Source of the DNA: Paracoccaceae bacterium
GTDB taxonomy: Bacteria > Pseudomonadota > Alphaproteobacteria > Rhizobiales > Stappiaceae
DNA: 50,556 nucleotides
Direction: 5' to 3'
Assembly (NCBI GenBank): GCA_002709505.1
Contig: PARB01000006.1
Coordinates: 1-50,556 of the forward strand
In this document: positions 17,611-30,510 of the stretch, one piece after another
Layout of the letters: each line of letters starts with the position of its first letter
Position numbering within the stretch: the stretch's first letter is position 1
Made by a program: the position numbers and the translations under genes
The notes under the pieces: generated by a model
Told to the model about the DNA's origin: nothing
What the model saw: the letters and a program-made list of their open reading frames with translations, nothing else
Database searches by the model: none

Positions 17611-17770
17611 GCGTCCCTGCACCCTCAAGCTCCTCTGCGCTCCGTCTGCCGCCGTCCCGGCCCCCTGACACGGGCGACCCTTGCGACTTCCTACAGGGTG
17701 CGCCCAGCCCGCGCATCCCGCAACCCGCATTTTAGCGTCATCGTTTCGCATGATTGACGAATGGCCAGCT

Positions 17771-17798
17771 TTGCGTTTCGCCGCCCCTTTGCTATAGG
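17771..17798 (+). promoter_or_regulatory. icd: Possible promoter of icd
   Basis: TTGCGT (17771-17776), 16 bases, then TATAGG (17793-17798), about 105 bases before the icd start. It is a plausible sigma-70 pair in the 293-base gap between the divergent molybdopterin-fold gene and icd. Nothing else is recognised in that gap. Confidence 0.4.
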
Positions 17799-17903
17799 GG
17801 CCGCGCGGCTGTTGCGCCCGGCCCGCCCGGGCCGGCGACATCGGCCTGAGGTATCCGGCGCGGGACGCGCATTGCCCACCCAAGACACGAGGTCATCTGC
17901 ACC

Positions 17904-19118
17904 ATGGCGAAGATTAAGGTTGTCAATCCGGTTGTCGAACTCGACGGCGACGAGATGACCCGGATCATCTGGGAATTCATCAAGAACAAGCTGATCCATC
18001 CCTATCTCGACATCGATCTGAAGTACTACGACCTCAGCATCGAGAAGCGCGACGAGACCGACGACCAGATCACCATCGACGCGGCCAATGCGATCAAGGA
18101 ATACGGCGTCGGCGTGAAATGCGCCACGATCACGCCGGACGAGGCCCGCGTCGAGGAATTCGGCCTCAAGCGCATGTATCGTTCGCCGAACGGCACGATC
18201 CGCAACATCCTCGGCGGCGTGATCTTCCGCGAGCCGATCATCATGAACAACGTGCCGCGCCTGGTGCCGGGCTGGACCCAGCCGATCATCGTCGGCCGTC
18301 ACGCCTTCGGCGACCAGTATCGCGCCACCGACTTCCGCTTCCCCGGCAAGGGCAAGCTAACGGTGAAGTTCGTCGGCGAGGACGGCACCGAGATCGAGCA
18401 CGAAGTGTTCGACGCACCGTCGGCCGGCGTCGCCATGGCGATGTACAACCTCGACGATTCGATCCGCGACTTCGCCCGCGCCTCGATGAACTACGCGCTG
18501 CAGCGTGGCGTTCCCTGCTACCTGTCGACCAAGAACACGATCCTCAAGGCCTATGACGGGCGCTTCAAGGACCTGTTCCAGGAGATCTTCGACACCGAGT
18601 TCAAGGAAGCCTTCGAAGCCAAGAAGATCACCTACGAGCACCGCCTGATCGACGACATGGTCGCGGCGGCTCTGAAGTGGTCGGGCGGCTACGTCTGGGC
18701 CTGCAAGAACTACGACGGCGACGTCCAGTCCGACATCGTCGCCCAGGGCTTCGGCTCGCTCGGCCTGATGACCTCGGTGCTGATGACCCCGGACGGAAAG
18801 ACGGTGGAAGCGGAAGCCGCCCACGGCACTGTTACCCGCCACTACCGCCAGCACCAGCGCGGCGAGGAAACCTCGACCAACCCGATCGCCTCGATCTTCG
18901 CCTGGACCCGTGGCCTTGCCCACCGCGCCAAGCTCGACGGCAACGACGAACTGGCCAAGTTCGCCGACACGCTGGAGAAGGTCTGCATCGACACGGTGGA
19001 ATCCGGTCACATGACCAAGGACCTGGCGCTGCTGGTCGGTCCGGACCAGAAGTGGCTCACCACCAACGGCTTCCTCGACAAGATCGACGAGAACCTGCAG
19101 GCCGCGATGAAGGGCTGA
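17904..19118 (+). CDS. icd: NADP-dependent isocitrate dehydrogenase
   Basis: This 404-residue protein is the eukaryote-like NADP isocitrate dehydrogenase common in alphaproteobacteria: it starts [20 protein letters not shown], has the substrate loop [17 protein letters not shown] and the metal-binding region [12 protein letters not shown], and the NADP stretch [15 protein letters not shown]. It makes 2-oxoglutarate in the TCA cycle. It is monocistronic, with a terminator 25 bases after the stop. Confidence 0.97.
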   Translation: MAKIKVVNPVVELDGDEMTRIIWEFIKNKLIHPYLDIDLKYYDLSIEKRDETDDQITIDAANAIKEYGVGVKCATITPDEARVEEFGLKRMYRSPNGTIRNILGGVIFREPIIMNNVPRLVPGWTQPIIVGRHAFGDQYRATDFRFPGKGKLTVKFVGEDGTEIEHEVFDAPSAGVAMAMYNLDDSIRDFARASMNYALQRGVPCYLSTKNTILKAYDGRFKDLFQEIFDTEFKEAFEAKKITYEHRLIDDMVAAALKWSGGYVWACKNYDGDVQSDIVAQGFGSLGLMTSVLMTPDGKTVEAEAAHGTVTRHYRQHQRGEETSTNPIASIFAWTRGLAHRAKLDGNDELAKFADTLEKVCIDTVESGHMTKDLALLVGPDQKWLTTNGFLDKIDENLQAAMKG

Positions 19119-19143
19119 GGCTCTTCACGGCACGAAACGAAGA

Positions 19144-19171
19144 AGGGCGCCCGCAAGGGGCGCCCTTTTTA
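19144..19171 (+). terminator. Rho-independent terminator after icd
   Basis: AAGGGCGCCC (19144-19153) pairs with GGGCGCCCTT (19159-19168) around a five-base loop, followed by T to 19171. Confidence 0.9.
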
Positions 19172-19233
19172 CGTTTGAGACCCTGTCCGCGACAGTTGCG
19201 CCGCGGGAAGGACGGCCTTTCCGGCGCGCGCCC

Positions 19234-20886
19234 TCACGCGGCCCGCACGTCGGCGAGGAAGCGTTCCACGCGCGACTTGAGGGTCTCGGCGCGCTGGCTC
19301 AGGTCCGCCGCCACACCGGTCACCTGGGTTGCCGCGGCACCGGTTTCGCTCGCCGAATTCGTTACCTCGATGATGTTGGAGGTGACTTCGCGCGTGCCCT
19401 CGGATGCCTGTTCGACATTGCGGGCGATTTCGCTGGTCGCCGCCGTCTGCTCCTCCACCGCCGAGGCGATGCTGGAGGCAATCTCGTTCACCTCGCCGAC
19501 GGTCAGGCCGAACATCTGGATCGCCGACACCGCTTCGGCCGTTTCCACCTGAATGCTGGCGATCTGCTGGCTGATCTCCTCGGTTGCCTGTGCGGTCTGG
19601 GTGGCAAGGGCCTTCACTTCCGAGGCAACGACCGCAAACCCCTTGCCGGCCTCGCCGGCGCGCGCCGCCTCGATGGTGGCGTTGAGGGCGAGCAGGTTGG
19701 TCTGCTGGGCGATGGCGGAAATCAGATTCACCACTTCTCCGATCTTCTGGGCGGAGGCGGCCAGCCCCTGCACCTGACCGTCGGTGCGCTGCGCTTCTGT
19801 CACGGCACGGCTGGCGATCGCGGAGGACTGGGACACCTGCCGCGAGATCTCCTGGATGGAGGACGAGAGCTCTTCCGTGGCGCTTGCCACCGTCTGGACA
19901 TTGGCGGACGCCTGTTCCGCTGCACTGGCGACGGAGGTTGCCCGGTAGTTGGTGTTGCTGGCGATGCCGGACATGGACTGCGCCGTGCTTTGCATTTCCG
20001 TGGCAGCGCTTGCGACCACATCCAGCAGTTCCGAGACATTGGCATCGAAGGTCTGGGTCAGCTGCTCGATGTGGCGGGCACGCACGTCACGCGCCCTGGC
20101 GGCTTCCGTCTCCCTGGCCGCCAGGTCTTCGGCCTTGATCATGTTCTCCTTGAACACAACAACGGCCCTTGCCATGGCCCCGATCTCGTCGCCATGGTCG
20201 AGCCCGGGGATGTCGGTGGTCTTGTCACCGTCGGCCAGGGTCCGCATCGCATTGGTGATGGTGGAAATCGGCCGAGCGATACCGGTTCCGATGCTCCATG
20301 CGGCGAGCGCCCCGAGCGACACACCGATGGCCGCAACGACCAGCAGGAAGACCACGGCATTCTCCATCTCGGCAGTCGCCCGCGGGCCGATGGTGTCCTG
20401 CAGTTCCTGCAGGCTGAGCTTCAACGTCTCGAGTTCGGCGGCAATCTTGGGACCGATCACATCGACCGTCCGGACAGCGGCTTCCGCACGACCGGCGGAC
20501 ATTGCGGTCAGAGCATCAAAGGCCTGCGAATATCGGATCAGATCGGCGTCCGCGGCGGCGACGATCTGGTCCGCTTGCGGCGACACAACCAGGTCCGCCA
20601 TTTCGTCGAGGAGATCGTGGGTGTTCTGAAGCCGCGTTTCGACGACCTCGATATCCTTCGCGGATCCCGACGCCAGGAAGTTCTTCACCGCCAAGCGCGC
20701 CTCGAGCAGATTGGCCTGCACACGTCCGGCCAGCGCTGTTTCCCTTGCAGCCTGACGATAGGTTGCAAAATCGTCGTCGGCGTTAATGAGGGCAGAAGCA
20801 CCGATACCGCTGATCGTCAGCAACAGGATCAGGACAAAGCCGAAGCCGCCGAAAACCTTCTTCGGGATGGATATTTTCTTGAGCAT
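19234..20886 (-). CDS. Methyl-accepting chemotaxis protein
   Basis: This 550-residue receptor has a membrane segment near residues 12-33, a periplasmic helical sensor domain of about 145 residues, a second membrane segment near 178-202, a HAMP domain (ARPISTITNAMRTLADGD), and the signalling domain with the conserved hairpin tip IAQQTNLLALNATIEAARAG. It would feed attractant or repellent signals into the Che pathway and the flagella encoded further on. The ligand is unknown. The upstream gap is unusually AT-rich. Confidence 0.96.
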   Translation of the reverse strand: MLKKISIPKKVFGGFGFVLILLLTISGIGASALINADDDFATYRQAARETALAGRVQANLLEARLAVKNFLASGSAKDIEVVETRLQNTHDLLDEMADLVVSPQADQIVAAADADLIRYSQAFDALTAMSAGRAEAAVRTVDVIGPKIAAELETLKLSLQELQDTIGPRATAEMENAVVFLLVVAAIGVSLGALAAWSIGTGIARPISTITNAMRTLADGDKTTDIPGLDHGDEIGAMARAVVVFKENMIKAEDLAARETEAARARDVRARHIEQLTQTFDANVSELLDVVASAATEMQSTAQSMSGIASNTNYRATSVASAAEQASANVQTVASATEELSSSIQEISRQVSQSSAIASRAVTEAQRTDGQVQGLAASAQKIGEVVNLISAIAQQTNLLALNATIEAARAGEAGKGFAVVASEVKALATQTAQATEEISQQIASIQVETAEAVSAIQMFGLTVGEVNEIASSIASAVEEQTAATSEIARNVEQASEGTREVTSNIIEVTNSASETGAAATQVTGVAADLSQRAETLKSRVERFLADVRAA

Positions 20887-21574
20887 CTATTCGCCTCGAA
20901 TGCACTTTCGGAGATGGGCAGCCGTGACCGCAAGTCTCTAAGTTGATTGATCGCATAAATTTCCGCGAAGACTTGTTAGTTTGAAATCGATGAAGAGCTA
21001 ATTAAAGAATACAATCAAAAATTGCGCGATTAATTTTCCTGTTTACGTAAAGACATAAATTATAGCAAAATAATAATTTGAAATTATCTGGCGAAACTGA
21101 TCGAATAAAATCAAAAAGAGAAAAAAGTCAGAATAAAAATTCCTCTCTTGCGTGGTTCAGAAAACAGAAGAGGAATTTAATCCCAACATCAGATACGAAA
21201 GCACTGGAAACGTCCCCGCCCGTCGGATGCATCTTTCCCAGCCAGAAAAAACCCTGGGGGAGAAAATGCCGCCAGCTTGGTATGGGCAAGCAATCGTATT
21301 GAACCACAGTCTGCCCACCGCCACGCGGCGCGGCCGAAATTCGCGCAGGAGTTGCAGATACGGAGTTCTTTTTTTATGGCTTCGTCTCGATCCTGACGGA
21401 CCTATCCCCCTGTGCCGTCACGAGTTTTTGCAGACGTTCGGCTGTCACGCCGACGCGATTCGAAGGCCGGCATCACCACGGCCCGCTTGGCGACCCGGCT
21501 CACCGCTGCGCCGTCCGGCATCCCGGCCTTGACCACGGGACGATCCGAAACGGCCGCAGCGGCACCCGTGCCGG
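20887..21574. other. AT-rich 688-base intergenic region
   Basis: No gene is supported here. Roughly 20940-21200 is far poorer in GC than the rest of the window; the 60 bases at 21001-21060 contain 15 G or C. It includes the palindromes TTTACGTAAA (21042-21051) and ATAATTT-G-AAATTAT (21073-21087), which could be regulator sites for the chemoreceptor gene. A 74-codon open frame at 21078-21302 has no coding character. The GC-rich part 21400-21574 has open frames on both strands without recognisable products. Confidence 0.5.
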
Positions 21575-22366
21575 CTACCGCCCGAGGTAGTTCGGCGTCC
21601 GCCGGGCGATCCAGGCATCCAGACCTTCCAGCACATCCGCGGTCGGACACATGCGAGCGAACTGCTCGCGCTCGATCAGCAGGCCCTCCGCGATGGTCGC
21701 GTTGATGCCGCGCGTGACCGCCGTGATGATCCGCGCCGCGGCAAGGGGAGAATGCCGCAGGATGCGCTCCGCCAGGTCGAAGGCGGCTGGAAGCAGCTCC
21801 TCCGCCGGCACCACCGTGTTCACCAGACCCAGTTCATAGGCGCGCTGCGGGCCGAAGGTGTCGCCGGTCAGGAGCAGTTCGAGCGCGCGCTTCCGCCCGG
21901 CCAGCCGCGGCAGGCGCTGCGTCCCGCCGAAGGTCGGAGGGATGCCGATATTGATTTCGGGCTTTGCGAAAGTCGCCGTGTCGGAGGCGATCGCCAGATG
22001 CACCGATTCGGTGATCTCGCATCCGCCGCCAAAGGCGATGCCATTCACCGCCGCGATCACCGGTTTTGGAAAGGCCTCGAAACGGGCCGTCATCCTCTGT
22101 CCGCGCCGGCAGAACTCCCGCACCGCCTCTTCCGTTCCGCGCCGGATGCTCTGCGTGAACTCGTGAATGTCCCCTCCGGCCGAGAAAGCCCGCTCGCCCG
22201 CTCCCGTGAGGATCACCGCGCCGATCTCGTCGTCCGCCTCGACCTCGTCGAGAAGCGACAGAAGCCGGTCGTTGGTCGCGTAATCGAGTGCATTCAGCTT
22301 CTCCGGCCGATTGAGCGTCAGAAGCGCGACGCGGCCGATTTTTTCATAAAGGACATTGGTTTGCAT
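21575..22366 (-). CDS. Enoyl-CoA hydratase/isomerase family protein
   Basis: This 263-residue crotonase has the oxyanion-hole segments AFSAGGDI (60-67) and NGIAFGGGCEI (108-118), with the catalytic glutamates in place (Glu117 and Glu137 in FAKPEINIGIPPTFGGTQR). Both present suggests a true hydratase. The physiological acyl-CoA is not readable. It is divergent from a TetR gene with an 18-base palindrome between them, so it is probably repressed by that regulator until an acyl-CoA or related compound appears. Confidence 0.93.
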   Translation of the reverse strand: MQTNVLYEKIGRVALLTLNRPEKLNALDYATNDRLLSLLDEVEADDEIGAVILTGAGERAFSAGGDIHEFTQSIRRGTEEAVREFCRRGQRMTARFEAFPKPVIAAVNGIAFGGGCEITESVHLAIASDTATFAKPEINIGIPPTFGGTQRLPRLAGRKRALELLLTGDTFGPQRAYELGLVNTVVPAEELLPAAFDLAERILRHSPLAAARIITAVTRGINATIAEGLLIEREQFARMCPTADVLEGLDAWIARRTPNYLGR

Positions 22367-22422
22367 GGGTCTGCCTTTCTGTTTGCGTTGACAGAAAGGC
22401 TAGCCTCGACCATAGGATTAGC

Positions 22423-22440
22423 ATACTCACTAGTCAGTAT
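22423..22440. promoter_or_regulatory. TetR operator candidate
   Basis: ATACTCACTAGTCAGTAT is a near-perfect palindrome (arms ATACT/AGTAT, centre ACTAGT, one mismatched pair). It lies in the 94-base gap between the divergent enoyl-CoA hydratase and TetR genes, 20 bases before the tetR start, a usual place for autoregulation. Confidence 0.65.
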
Positions 22441-22460
22441 ACATTGCCAGCGAGTGACGC

Positions 22461-23060
22461 ATGGACGCGAAGCCGAAGACAGACAAGCCCGCCCGCGAAA
22501 GGGTGGTCGATGCCGCAAACAGGCTGTTCTACCGGGAGGGCATTCGCGCGGTCAGCGTCGACGCCGTCGCGGCGGACGCCGGGGTCACCAAGAAGACGCT
22601 CTACTACCACTTCAAGAGCAAGGACGATCTCGTCGCCGAATATCTGAGTTCCCGCGACCAGCCGAACCTGAAGCTCTTCGAAAAATGGTTCGACAGCGCG
22701 CAGGGCGACGCGGCCGAGAAGGTCGAGGCGATTTTTGTCCAGCTCGCCAGATCCGCCCGCCATCCGAAATGGAGAGGCTGCGGTTTTCTGCGCACCGCTG
22801 CAGAACTCGCCAACCTTCCGGGACATCCGGCGATGAAGATCGGATCCGCGCACAAGAAAGCCTTCGAAGCCTGGCTCGCCGCGCGGTTTCTGCAAGACGG
22901 GATCGCCAACCCGGAGGCGATCGCCCGCCAGGTCGTTCTTCTGATGGACGGGGCCTTCTCCACCATGCTGGTCCATCGCGACCCGGACTACGCCGAGGAA
23001 GCAGGCCGCGCCGCGAAATCGATTGTCCGGGCAAGCCTTACGGTTCCCTCCCCGCGATAG
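22461..23060 (+). CDS. TetR/AcrR-family transcriptional regulator
   Basis: This 199-residue protein has the N-terminal TetR helix-turn-helix: RVVDAANRLFYREGIRAVSV followed by VAADAGVTKKTLYYHFKSKD. The C-terminal half is a helical ligand domain containing the WRGCGFLRTAAEL stretch found in one TetR subgroup. It most likely represses the divergent enoyl-CoA hydratase gene and itself through the palindrome upstream. Ligand unknown. Confidence 0.93.
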   Translation: MDAKPKTDKPARERVVDAANRLFYREGIRAVSVDAVAADAGVTKKTLYYHFKSKDDLVAEYLSSRDQPNLKLFEKWFDSAQGDAAEKVEAIFVQLARSARHPKWRGCGFLRTAAELANLPGHPAMKIGSAHKKAFEAWLAARFLQDGIANPEAIARQVVLLMDGAFSTMLVHRDPDYAEEAGRAAKSIVRASLTVPSPR

Positions 23061-23201
23061 AACGGCGGAACCGCTGGTGTGTCGAACCGGCCGTCCTGCG
23101 GGACCGTTGGGATCCTGCCGGCTGGCCCCGGCGACCGTGGCCGGCTAGACTCGCTCAGCACGAGGGCCGTGCCCCTCGCCTCGCCAAACGGAAGACCCGA
23201 T

Positions 23202-23651
23202 ATGCCGAAAGCCCTGTTCGTCCGCATGTTCCGCGCCCTTGCCGCGGTCTCCCTCCTTCTGCTGGTCTCGGCCGCTCACGCGCAAGCCGAAAAGCCCTAC
23301 GAACCGGCGCGGGGCACGCAAGAGCGCAAGGACCTGATGAACGCCATCCGCCCGCTGGTGGAGGCACGCGTCTCTCCTCCCGTCGAATTCGTGATCGACC
23401 GGCTGCGCGTGTCGGGAAACTGGGCCTTCGCCATCGTCTCGCCGCAACGGCCGGGCGGCAAACCGATTGACCTGTCGAGAACAGCGCTGCGCGAGCAGGC
23501 GGACTATCTGGACGGGATCACCACCTATGCCCTGCTTGTGCGCGCCTACGGGCGGTGGAACATCGTCGACTACGCAATCGGTCCGACCGATGTCTTCTGG
23601 TCGGGCGATCCGCTTTACGAGCAGCTTACGCCCGGCCTCGTCCCGCGCTAG
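23202..23651 (+). CDS. Secreted protein of unknown function
   Basis: This 149-residue protein has a Sec signal peptide ending AAHAQA (cut near residue 28) and a compact mature domain with the stretches RKDLMNAIRPLVEARVSPPVEFVID and WNIVDYAIGPTDVFW. GGAAG lies before the ATG; a longer frame from 23079 begins in sequence that overlaps nothing but lacks a start signal. Function is unknown. The reading frame continues after the TAG as a further 70 sense codons (see next entry). Confidence 0.75.
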   Translation: MPKALFVRMFRALAAVSLLLLVSAAHAQAEKPYEPARGTQERKDLMNAIRPLVEARVSPPVEFVIDRLRVSGNWAFAIVSPQRPGGKPIDLSRTALREQADYLDGITTYALLVRAYGRWNIVDYAIGPTDVFWSGDPLYEQLTPGLVPR

Positions 23652-23672
23652 CGGTGGTATCACAGCTATCTC

Positions 23673-23867
23673 ATGGCCCGGCGCGCGCGCCTGTCCGTGC
23701 GCCTGTGGCTGAAGGACCGGCCGACGCTTGCCAGATCGCCGAGATTTCACAAGAACCGCATGCCCAGCCTTTTCGGGCGCATCCGCGACACGAGCAAGCC
23801 GCGCACCGCCGGCATCATCCCCGCGATCGGGCGCGATTGGCGCCTTGTCGGCGCGCTGATGATCTGA
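23673..23867 (+). CDS. Small basic hypothetical protein, in frame with the preceding gene
   Basis: A 64-residue very basic open frame (starts MARRARLSVRLWLKDRP) with GC-biased third positions, in the same frame as the secreted-protein gene and separated from it by one TAG and seven codons. No ribosome binding site stands out. It may be a separate small gene, a tail cut off by a nonsense change, or chance. Nothing else occupies this 246-base gap. Confidence 0.3.
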   Translation: MARRARLSVRLWLKDRPTLARSPRFHKNRMPSLFGRIRDTSKPRTAGIIPAIGRDWRLVGALMI

Positions 23868-23897
23868 GGCGACGCCGCACCTGACAGGCACTGAGTC

Positions 23898-25346
23898 TCA
23901 CGCGTCACCCCCGCCTCCGGGCTTGGGCTTTTCCACCGGGTCTTCCGCATCGCTCCGCGCCGTCTCCGGCGCGAAGAGATCCGGCCCGGTGTCGGTATCC
24001 GGCGCGCATTCCTCCTCCGTCAGGCTCTCCTCGGCGTCCATCGCCGCCTTGAGCTCCTCCGGCACGATGTCGCCACTGGCGGTCATCAGCTGCGTGCGGG
24101 CCTTGACCTCCTCGAGGATCTTGCGGGCGATCTCCGGCTTGTCGCTCATCAGCCGTTGCAGGTCGCTCGCCTCCAGGATCATCAGCTGGGTTGCTTCCGC
24201 GGCGCTGACGGAGGCCAGCCGCCGCCGGCCGCCGAGGATCGCCATCTCGCCGAAGAAGGCGCCCTCCTCAAGCCGCGCGCGCGTATTGCCCAGTTCGACG
24301 ATCACCGCGCCGCGGGCGATGAAATACATGCTGGTCGCCTCTTCGCCCACACGGGTGATCGGCTGGCCGCCGTCGACGGACAGCGCCCGCAGGAGTTTTG
24401 AAATCTCCGCGATCTCGGAAGCACGCAGGTCCTCAAACAGCGGCACGCTGGCAACCATGCCCCAGGTGACAACGAAATCGCGGGCGTGGATCTCCCGCGC
24501 GAAGGCGGTCGCGACGATGCCGATCGGCAGCGCAAACAGCCCGTATCCCATCAGCATGACGAGACCGCCGAGGAGTTTTCCGGCAACGGTCACCGGCACC
24601 ACATCGCCATAGCCGACCGTGGTCAGGGTCGCCAGCGCCCACCACATGGCGTGCGGGATCGTGCCCAGCTTCTCCGGCTGGACGGAACGTTCCACCAGAT
24701 ACATGCCGGTGGCCGCGAGCAGCATCACGCCGAAAATGATGACAAGGCTGGCACCGAGCGCATGGCGCTCGCCGGCAACCGCATTGGCAAGCGAACGCAG
24801 CGCCGGCGAGTAACGGGCAAGCTTGAAAAAGCGCAAGAGCCGCAGGACAACCAGGGTCTTGAAGTCGCCGGCGGGAAGCAGAAACCCGATAAAGAACGGC
24901 AGCACGGCGAGCAGATCGATCAGCGCCTCGCCGCGCACGGCATAGCGCAGGCGGGCCTGCAACGGTTTCAGTCGACGAAACGGCGGATGCAGATCGGCCA
25001 CCCACAGCCGCAGCAGGTATTCCGTCAGGAAAACCGCACCGACCACGAATTCGAACGCGTCGAGCAGGGCGGACCATTCCTGCTGGATGGAGGGGACCGT
25101 CTCCAGCACCACCAGCACCACCGTGGCGACGATGAAGACCAGCAGGATGCGGTCGACCCACTGCCCCTGCCGGTCTCCCGACGATCCAAGCTCCAGCAGC
25201 CGGAAAACCCGGTGCTTGAAGGATGTGCTGCGCGCCGCGCCCGCCTCGCCGGGGGGCTTCGCGGTGTCGTCCGCGACATCCGGGTCAAATTGGCGCTGCC
25301 GCTCCGGGCCCGGTGTGTCGTCCGGATCTTCGCGGTCGGCGCCCAT
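23898..25346 (-). CDS. Voltage-gated-type cation channel with cyclic-nucleotide-binding domain
   Basis: This 482-residue protein has six membrane segments: an S1-S4 unit with regularly spaced basic residues in S4 (LRLLRFFKLARY, about 168-179), a pore with the potassium filter TVGYGD (243-248), then a cyclic-nucleotide-binding domain at about 320-430 (EGAFFGEMAILGGRRRLASV). This is the layout of bacterial MlotiK1-like potassium channels. The tail of about 50 residues is acidic. Ion and ligand are inferred. It lies four bases downstream of alaS and may share its transcript. Confidence 0.93.
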   Translation of the reverse strand: MGADREDPDDTPGPERQRQFDPDVADDTAKPPGEAGAARSTSFKHRVFRLLELGSSGDRQGQWVDRILLVFIVATVVLVVLETVPSIQQEWSALLDAFEFVVGAVFLTEYLLRLWVADLHPPFRRLKPLQARLRYAVRGEALIDLLAVLPFFIGFLLPAGDFKTLVVLRLLRFFKLARYSPALRSLANAVAGERHALGASLVIIFGVMLLAATGMYLVERSVQPEKLGTIPHAMWWALATLTTVGYGDVVPVTVAGKLLGGLVMLMGYGLFALPIGIVATAFAREIHARDFVVTWGMVASVPLFEDLRASEIAEISKLLRALSVDGGQPITRVGEEATSMYFIARGAVIVELGNTRARLEEGAFFGEMAILGGRRRLASVSAAEATQLMILEASDLQRLMSDKPEIARKILEEVKARTQLMTASGDIVPEELKAAMDAEESLTEEECAPDTDTGPDLFAPETARSDAEDPVEKPKPGGGGDA

Positions 25347-25350
25347 TGCC

Positions 25351-28026
<2,676 letters not shown>

Positions 28027-28181
28027 GAAGCTGCCATCCAATGCGCCGGGCGCGCGATCGGGCGATCCGGGACAGGATCCGGCCATGGCGCGCGCCGTGT
28101 TCGTTCTTGCGCCGCTTTTATCTTTGCACAGTCGACAAGTCCAGCGCGGCAACGGCACGCCACCGTCACGCAGCACATACG

Positions 28182-28205
28182 AAAAGGGGCACCCGAAGGT
28201 GCCCC
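28182..28205 (-). terminator. Rho-independent terminator after recA
   Basis: On the minus strand GGGGCACC pairs with GGTGCCCC around TTCG and is followed by TTTT. It is 69 bases after the recA stop. Confidence 0.88.
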
Positions 28206-28274
28206 GAAACGTCGAACTGCGTCAGGCCGCTGGTGCCGCAGGGAACCGGGATCGCCGGCTCCGCCGCCGAGCCC

Positions 28275-29351
<1,077 letters not shown>

Positions 29352-29401
29352 GCGTGCGATCCTTATTCCATGCCAGGGCCGGCGATTCAAACTCAGCTTT
29401 T

Positions 29402-29416
29402 GTACCTTATTTGTTC
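29402..29416. promoter_or_regulatory. Possible LexA (SOS) box of recA
   Basis: GTAC-N7-GTTC differs by one base from the alphaproteobacterial LexA consensus GTTC-N7-GTTC. It is 50-65 bases upstream of the recA start, where a promoter and operator are expected. Confidence 0.4.
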
Positions 29417-29704
29417 TCTTCTGGCAATATCAACTAACCCATTAAAAATAAACAAGAATATTGCTCATGTTCCAGCCTTGTTCCCATGCGGATCAATCCG
29501 GGCCGCCCAGGATCTAGACTGCAAAGTGGAAAACCGGGCCGCTCCGCTGCCAGAATCACCTGGCGGTTTCCGGTCGCTGCTGTAGCGCGCAATTTCGTTT
29601 GGCACCCAAATCAAAAATCAGGATTGATCGGAAAGCTGCCATTGCGTTCAAGGCACGAGGTTTCCATAGTCGCGAACAACGAGAACGCATGCGGAGCTAT
29701 CAAA

Positions 29705-30502
29705 TTGAAGAATATCAAGTTGAGAGAGCAACACATAAATTTTCTCAGAGAGAACAAAATTTTTCTCCATCCATCAGGACGATACGACGAAGTGTGGCTT
29801 AAAACGGGCCGTGCCTACAATACGCACTACCAGTCGGCTCACATGGAGCGATACAGTTCTCAGACGGCAGGCCCTGCGTTAAGTAGCCTTGGGGCTTTCT
29901 CTTATAGCGCAGCAAGTCTCGGTCCAAACGCCAGTATTGGTCGCTACTGTGCAATCGGAGCCGAGACTAGGATTATGAAAGCCAGCCATCCTTATGAGTG
30001 GATTGGTATGTGTGGCTTTGATTATTCGAACACAGAGCCGTACGGCAGCTACATGCGGGAGCACGGATACGAAGAGGCTGTTAGAGAGCTTCCAGAGGAT
30101 AAGCAGGCAAGCAAAGTAGTTATTGGCAACGGAGTATGGATAGCTCTAAACGTACTTTTGAAGCGTCAAATCAGCATTGGTGAAGGTGCCGTCGTTGCTT
30201 CGAACTCCGTGGTGACGAGAGATGTTCCACCCTACGCGTTAGTTGCGGGAAATCCTGCACAAGTCAAAAGACTGCGTTTCAGTGAGAAGATTGTCGAGCG
30301 GATGCTAGGCTCTGGTTGGCACCGCTATGCTTTTACGGATTTTAGAACGATGGATACATCAAATCCTGAGAAGTTCCTAGATCAACTGCAAGAGGCTAAA
30401 GCCACTGAGACAATTCAACCTCTTCCGGAAAAGAGAATAGATGTTCATGCCGAATTTCGCAGAATCACGAGTGAAGTAGAGTCATTGACCGAAGCTTCGT
30501 AA
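29705..30502 (+). CDS. CatB-type hexapeptide-repeat acyltransferase
   Basis: From the TTG at 29705 this gives 265 residues. Left-handed beta-helix repeats are visible (LGPNASIGRYCAIGAETRI, then VVIGNGVWIALNVLLKR and IGEGAVVASNSVVTRDVPP), ending in the usual YALVAGNPAQVKRLRF. These are xenobiotic or sugar O-acetyltransferase features; the substrate is unknown. GGAG at 29693-29696, eight bases before the TTG, supports that start; an ATG at 29486 and an inner ATG at 29843 lack one. The gene has about 50% GC (30 of 60 bases at 30001-30060) against clearly higher values around it, a sign of transfer. Confidence 0.75.
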   Translation: MKNIKLREQHINFLRENKIFLHPSGRYDEVWLKTGRAYNTHYQSAHMERYSSQTAGPALSSLGAFSYSAASLGPNASIGRYCAIGAETRIMKASHPYEWIGMCGFDYSNTEPYGSYMREHGYEEAVRELPEDKQASKVVIGNGVWIALNVLLKRQISIGEGAVVASNSVVTRDVPPYALVAGNPAQVKRLRFSEKIVERMLGSGWHRYAFTDFRTMDTSNPEKFLDQLQEAKATETIQPLPEKRIDVHAEFRRITSEVESLTEAS

Positions 30503-30510
30503 CCCTTTTG

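Noticed and set aside
21078-21302. 74-codon open frame in the AT-rich gap
   Set aside because: Very Lys/Ser-rich, no ribosome binding site, no relation to the window's codon use; it merely reflects AT-rich composition.
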